From assembly GCF_001591965.1 (NCBI RefSeq), contig NZ_BCVX01000010.1:124001-188000 (forward strand): a stretch of 64,000 nucleotides of DNA, read 5' to 3'. Source of the stretch: Lysinibacillus odysseyi 34hs-1 = NBRC 100172 (GTDB lineage: Bacteria; Bacillota; Bacilli; Bacillales_A; Planococcaceae). Positions 60,568 to 64,000 of this stretch are shown here, piece by piece (within the stretch, counting starts at the first letter, position 1; each line of letters starts with the position of its first letter). A program made the translations under genes and the position numbers. The notes below the pieces were generated by a model. The model was given only the letters and a program-made list of their open reading frames with translations, did no database searches and was not told the DNA's origin.

Positions 60568-61506
60568 TTAATCTAATTCCCTTACTTCAACTGGTAATAA
60601 TAACGCTTCAATTTCTGATCTATGGGGCTCATACTGCGATGGTAACATCAATTTCTCACCCATTGTTTCATTTGATTCATCATGTGCGAACCCTGGAGGA
60701 TCAGTCGCAATTTCAAACAGTATTTGTCCATGTTCTCTGAAGTAAATAGCATTAAAGTAGTTTCTATCCTGAACAGGAGTAACTCCGTATCCATTAGATG
60801 CGACATATCTTTGCCAATCTAATTGGTCTTTATCATCAGTTGCTCTCCAAGCAATGTGGTGGACAGTTCCTACTCCCATTTGCCCGCGTCCATCAGGAGT
60901 TAGTTTTAAATCGATAATATTACCGATATCAGCAGTGGAACGATACCGAGCGAAGTCTCCTTCTTTGCCAACTAATTCTAGACCCATTATTTTTTCTAAT
61001 AATTCACCTGTTTTCTCTGGCTGTGCTGATAATAGAGTAGCGCCTCCAAACCCTTTTATAGCAACAGCTGGTGTTACTTCGCCAAAGGTCCAAGTATTGA
61101 CCTTCCCTTCTTCTCTCTCAACAATTTCCAAGTGAAGACCGTGTGGATCATCAAATTTCAAATACTGCTCTCCGAAACGCTCCATTTTTGTATAGGGAAT
61201 CTTAAATTTTTCAAGCCGCTTCTCCCAAAATCCCATTGACCCCTTTGGGACTATATAGGAAGTAACCCCTACTTGACCATCTCCTATGATTCCTTGACGC
61301 GCTCCTACCCATGGGAAGAATGTAATTATTGTTCCTGGTTTTCCGCCTTCATTACCGAAATAAAGGTGATAGGTATCCGGATCATCAAAATTAACGGTTT
61401 GCTTAACTAAACGCAGCCCTAAAACTCCAGCGTAAAAATCTATATTCTCTTGAGGATGTCCGACAATTGCCGTAATATGGTGAATGCCCATTGTTTTCTT
61501 ATTCAT
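60568..61506 (-). CDS. VOC-family ring-cleaving dioxygenase (MhqO-like), copy 3
   Basis: A 312-residue VOC protein, first gene of the quinone-stress operon. Motifs: GIHHITAIVGHPQENIDFYAGVLGLRLVKQT, GTVHHIAWRATDDKDQ and EIATDPPGFAHDE. The ATG at 61506 is favoured by GGAG eight bases upstream. A 22-bp MhqR-type palindrome lies about 125 bases upstream, so this gene and the three that follow (flavin reductase, second VOC protein, MhqD) form a quinone-inducible operon. Two VOC copies in one operon suggest different ring substrates. Confidence 0.9.
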   Translation of the reverse strand: MNKKTMGIHHITAIVGHPQENIDFYAGVLGLRLVKQTVNFDDPDTYHLYFGNEGGKPGTIITFFPWVGARQGIIGDGQVGVTSYIVPKGSMGFWEKRLEKFKIPYTKMERFGEQYLKFDDPHGLHLEIVEREEGKVNTWTFGEVTPAVAIKGFGGATLLSAQPEKTGELLEKIMGLELVGKEGDFARYRSTADIGNIIDLKLTPDGRGQMGVGTVHHIAWRATDDKDQLDWQRYVASNGYGVTPVQDRNYFNAIYFREHGQILFEIATDPPGFAHDESNETMGEKLMLPSQYEPHRSEIEALLLPVEVRELD

Positions 61507-61630
61507 TTTTAACACTCCTTCTTAATGTAAAATCCAGTCATTTAAAGAGGCTCGATACCTTATTTTGTTCTTCTCCCAATTATTTAAGTCTTGTATAATT
61601 TTACCCTCCAATTAAGAATCTTTAATCGGG

Positions 61631-61652
61631 AATATCTCGAATTCGAGATATT
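61631..61652 (-). promoter_or_regulatory. MhqR-type operator 3 (perfect 22-bp palindrome)
   Basis: The 18-bp core TATCTCGAATTCGAGATA is identical to operator 1 at 789-806 and is extended symmetrically by two more bases on each side. It lies upstream of the four-gene quinone-stress operon on the minus strand. Confidence 0.85.
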
Positions 61653-61816
61653 ATTCAAAAAAAAAAAAAAAATACAAGTTTAAACTTTATCTCTTCCTTT
61701 TTTAAAAGCTGCACGCATATTTCCAAATACAAGAACAGGCAGGTGATTGCATTTCTCGAACTAGGGTGTATTTTTTGATTAATAGCCTTTTTATTTTACC
61801 ACCATATTTCATAAAG

Positions 61817-61851
61817 AAAGGCACTGGCAGGAATTAAATACCAATGCCTTT
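61817..61851 (-). terminator. Terminator of the FMN reductase gene
   Basis: AAAGGCAcTGG pairs with CCAaTGCCTTT around a 13-base loop; on the minus strand CTTTA follows. Confidence 0.65.
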
Positions 61852-61872
61852 TAACGCAAGATACAAAACTTC

Positions 61873-62427
61873 TTATGCTTGATATTTCTTAATCATATCA
61901 ACAAAAGCAGCTACGAAGGATTGTAAAAACTTAACCGTTCCTTCTTCTTTAATTTTTCCATTTTCATCTAATAAGTTCGAAACATTTCCAATGTATGCTT
62001 CAGGTTGTTGAAGTGTTGGCATATTCAAGAATACAAGAGGCTGGCGTAAATGATGGTTGGCACCAAAGCCGCTTAGGTTACCCGGAGATTGGCTGATAAT
62101 TGCAGCTGGCTTGCCATTCCATACACTTGCTCCATAAGGGCGTGACCCTACATCCAATGCATTTTTTAATACTGCAGGAATGGAACGGTTATATTCAGGC
62201 GTTATAAATAAAACGGCATCAATTTCCTTCATCTTATTACGAAATGTAGTGTATTCTGATGGAGCATTATTTTCATCATCAAAATCTTGATTATATAAAG
62301 GCAGATTTCCGATCTCTACAATTTCTGCTTCGTAATCTTCAGGGAATAAAGGTGCTACATTCGCTGCAAGCTTTTTTGAAAAAGATTCTTTTCGTAAACT
62401 TCCAAGTAAAATACCTACTTTTGTCAT
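61873..62427 (-). CDS. NADPH-dependent FMN reductase (ChrR/YieF-like azoreductase)
   Basis: A 184-residue flavodoxin-fold reductase. GSLRKESFSKKLAANV is the FMN-phosphate loop and PEYNRSIPAVLKNALDVGSRPYG the second contact; QSPGNLSGFGANHHLRQ is typical of the quinone/chromate reductase branch. It has no N-terminal leader, unlike the FMN reductase at 1.9 kb. GAGGAAAG precedes the ATG. MhqR-like half-sites lie about 35 bases upstream, so it is probably a separate member of the quinone-stress regulon. Confidence 0.9.
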   Translation of the reverse strand: MTKVGILLGSLRKESFSKKLAANVAPLFPEDYEAEIVEIGNLPLYNQDFDDENNAPSEYTTFRNKMKEIDAVLFITPEYNRSIPAVLKNALDVGSRPYGASVWNGKPAAIISQSPGNLSGFGANHHLRQPLVFLNMPTLQQPEAYIGNVSNLLDENGKIKEEGTVKFLQSFVAAFVDMIKKYQA

Positions 62428-62461
62428 CTTAACACTTTCCTCTCTTCATTTTATCACTAAT

Positions 62462-62486
62462 TCGAGATTCTTGATATTGAGATAAT
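62462..62486 (-). promoter_or_regulatory. Degenerate MhqR-like half-sites
   Basis: TCGAGAT and TTGAGATAAT occur in the same orientation 15 bases apart, rather than as a palindrome. Each matches one arm of the operators at 789, 882 and 61631. Weaker binding is expected. Confidence 0.45.
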
Positions 62487-62846
62487 ATATTATTTAATTT
62501 TATTTGTCAAATATTAGATCACTGATTGCTTATATAACTCATCATTATTGGGGGCTCCTTGGTTACTACCAGCTGTATCGTAATGATAGTAATATCCAAT
62601 GCATGCTGAGGCTACACCCGTAAAATTGGTCATTTAAAAAAGCTTCCTTAATTGGTACGGGAATAATAGGTGGTTTGAGAGGCCTCTATTCATTAATCTT
62701 TCTTTGATTTGCTTCATTTAGACTATATTAGATTCTATGTCATACATAAAAAAATGCTTTTACACCCTTCCTAAAAACAGGAGGTACAGCATATTACTAC
62801 ATATTTATACGGGCTCTCATATGAAGCTTTATTTTGCGGTAAATGA

Positions 62847-62888
62847 AAGACAACCATTTTGAACAAAGAGGATCGAAATGGTTGTCTT
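62847..62888 (-). terminator. Terminator of the MazG-like gene
   Basis: AAGACAACCATTT pairs perfectly with AAATGGTTGTCTT around a 16-base loop; T-rich sequence follows on the minus strand. Confidence 0.75.
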
Positions 62889-62963
62889 ATTATGATTGCT
62901 AGTTTGATTTTTATAAAAAAGATGAATTAAAACTTTTGCTTAAGTTGAGAAAAACATATTAAC

Positions 62964-63290
62964 CTAATTATTTGAGTAACGTTCTGATAGTTTCTTTTTA
63001 TGCGCTTGAAAAACCTCTTCCAGAGGAATATCATATTTGTTTGCAATTACAATTAAATTGCCTAATACATCCCCTAATTCTTCAGTTAACTCCTGTTTAT
63101 TTTCCTCATAGGATCCCTTAATTTCATCAGGTCTATCCCTTCCTATCTCAAGGGCTCTTATAGCTCGTGCAACTTCACCCGTTTCTTCTGCTAAAAAACC
63201 AATACGAATAAAAATGTCTAATTCAGACCAGCCTCTACTTTCATAATACTCCTTTACCCATTGCTGAAATTCAGTAACGTCCATTTTCAT
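62964..63290 (-). CDS. MazG-like nucleotide pyrophosphohydrolase
   Basis: A 108-residue all-helical enzyme. The Mg2+-binding residues are in LAEETGEVARAI and ELTEELGDVLGNLIVIANKYDI, the EExxE...ExxD pattern of the MazG/dUTPase superfamily, which hydrolyses (d)NTPs to monophosphates. The length fits single-domain MazG relatives. GGAGG precedes two possible ATGs (63290 and 63284). It is divergent from the LOG-family gene. Confidence 0.88.
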   Translation of the reverse strand: MKMDVTEFQQWVKEYYESRGWSELDIFIRIGFLAEETGEVARAIRALEIGRDRPDEIKGSYEENKQELTEELGDVLGNLIVIANKYDIPLEEVFQAHKKKLSERYSNN

Positions 63291-63375
63291 CTAACCTCCA
63301 TTTTCACATCTTAAGTTTAACAATAATTAAAAGTTTTATATAATATTTAAGATTGATGACTTAGGAGGGGATAGA

Positions 63376-63957
63376 TTGAAAAGATTAGCCGTATTTTGTG
63401 GATCAAGTAATGGATCATCTGATGTCTATATAGAATCCGCAAAAAAATTTGGTAAAGAACTAGCAAAACGAAATATTGCACTTGTTTATGGTGGAGCGAG
63501 TGTTGGACTTATGGGTGCTGTTGCAGATTCAGTTTTAGACGAAGGAGGATATGTAATTGGTGTTATGCCTAGTTTTCTCGATGATAGAGAAATAGCCCAT
63601 AAAGACTTAACAGAGCTTATCATCGTAGATTCTATGCATGAGAGAAAAGCGAAAATGGCAGATTTGGCAGATGGATTTATAGCTTTACCTGGCGGGCCAG
63701 GAACTTTAGAAGAGTTCTTTGAAATTTTTACGTGGGCTCAACTAGGACTTCATAATAAACCATGTGGGCTCTTAAATATTAATCATTATTATGATCCTCT
63801 TATTACACTATTTAATCACATGTCAGACGAACAATTTTTACACGAAAAGTACCGTTCCATGGCAATAGTAGATAGTGACCCAAAAGGGATACTTGATAAA
63901 TTTAATACATATGAACCTCCAACTGTAAAAACTTACATTACTGAAAAACAGATTTAG
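63376..63957 (+). CDS. LOG-family nucleoside-5'-monophosphate phosphoribohydrolase
   Basis: A 193-residue Rossmann-fold protein (YvdD/LOG type). FCGSSNGSSDVYIESAKKFG opens the fold, ALVYGGASVGLMGAVAD follows, and PGGPGTLEEFFEIFTWAQLG is the family signature PGGxGTxxE that binds nucleotide and ribose. Plant homologues release active cytokinin; the bacterial role is probably purine-nucleotide cleavage. The start is TTG with an excellent TAGGAGGGG site. A terminator follows directly. Confidence 0.92.
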   Translation: MKRLAVFCGSSNGSSDVYIESAKKFGKELAKRNIALVYGGASVGLMGAVADSVLDEGGYVIGVMPSFLDDREIAHKDLTELIIVDSMHERKAKMADLADGFIALPGGPGTLEEFFEIFTWAQLGLHNKPCGLLNINHYYDPLITLFNHMSDEQFLHEKYRSMAIVDSDPKGILDKFNTYEPPTVKTYITEKQI

Positions 63958-63963
63958 TGGATA

Positions 63964-63999
63964 AAAAACAGACCAATTTATTATGCTTGGTCTGTTTTT
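63964..63999 (+). terminator. Terminator after the LOG gene
   Basis: AAAAACAGACCAA pairs perfectly with TTGGTCTGTTTTT around a 10-base loop. Confidence 0.9.
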
Positions 64000-64000
64000 C

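Larger units (their letters stand above)
61507..61872. other. Intergenic region with MhqR operator and poly-A tract
   Basis: It holds the promoter region of the quinone-stress operon, the operator at 61631-61652, a run of 16 A residues directly beside it (61657-61672) and the terminator of the FMN reductase gene at 61817-61851. Confidence 0.65.
62428..62963. other. Intergenic region with MhqR-like half-sites and a hairpin
   Basis: No gene. It contains half-sites at 62462-62486 and a hairpin at 62847-62888. Confidence 0.55.

Noticed and set aside
61657-61672. Run of 16 A residues beside the MhqR operator
   Set aside because: Interesting as a phase-variable tract, but it lies upstream of the operator on the minus strand and I see no promoter element whose spacing it would change.

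Overview
The window is a chromosomal segment of an AT-rich, Gram-positive, endospore-forming bacterium of the Bacillaceae/Planococcaceae type; a Lysinibacillus- or Solibacillus-like organism is my best guess. This rests on purine-rich ribosome binding sites, TTG/GTG starts, many S-layer-homology (SLH) proteins, spore-linked genes (YraG/YraF-like coat proteins, a LysM-GH18 SleL/YaaH-type enzyme, a CwlC-like amidase), B. subtilis-type operators (MhqR, Fur) and Bacillus-only families (YwbE, YvrJ, YfiT/BstA). I found no rRNA, tRNA, CRISPR array, prophage structural gene or insertion sequence.

Layout. 0.2-2.6 kb: small heat-shock protein, then an MhqR-type quinone/azo-stress operon. 3.0-4.1 kb: a three-gene cassette of SigO/UviA-like sigma factor, YvrJ-like membrane peptide and a sigma-region-2-like small protein. 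5.0-8.7 kb: Crp-family regulator divergent from an EamA exporter, then a YraG-YraF-AdhB operon. 8.9-11.8 kb: SLH protein, a MaoC-like pseudogene and a DUF2975/XRE pair. 12.0-15.9 kb: Fur-controlled ferric-siderophore ABC transporter with a double-length permease. 16.3-24.9 kb: SLH protein, diguanylate cyclase, ABC exporter, SLH/TraB protein, AraC regulator. 25-27 kb: housekeeping genes (YwbE, Dph6-like PP-loop enzyme, thioesterase). 27.2-44 kb: a surface island with a SARP-type response regulator, a hybrid double histidine kinase, a 1670-residue SLH protein, a divergent 1944-residue sortase-anchored adhesin and a class A sortase. 44-57 kb: mixed accessory genes, including a second sigma/YvrJ/region-2 cassette, DinB-fold proteins, an amidase, LysR/PhzF, a SUKH protein, a LysM-GH18 enzyme and a ferredoxin. 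57.2-62.4 kb: a second, larger quinone-stress cluster (WrbA-like, MhqD, two VOC dioxygenases, flavin reductase, FMN reductase). 63-64 kb: MazG-like and LOG proteins.

Three themes look most worth following. (1) The surface island looks like a self-contained signalling-to-surface system: both divergent giant surface genes carry, in their own reading direction, an 11-bp-spaced direct repeat of TTGTTYAG. That is the operator geometry used by SARP activators, and a SARP-like response regulator with its kinase is encoded next door. The adhesin also has seven tandem domains, each with one regularly placed cysteine pair. (2) Two unlinked copies of a split sigma factor cassette share a GAACATATGTTC palindrome over the promoter, which resembles a LexA box; this suggests a DNA-damage-inducible sigma system. 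(3) Quinone-stress genes at three places share TATCTCGAATTCGAGATA-type MhqR operators or half-sites, although no mhqR gene is in the window. Two unrelated flavoproteins of this group carry a similar short N-terminal leader followed by a second internal ribosome binding site and start.
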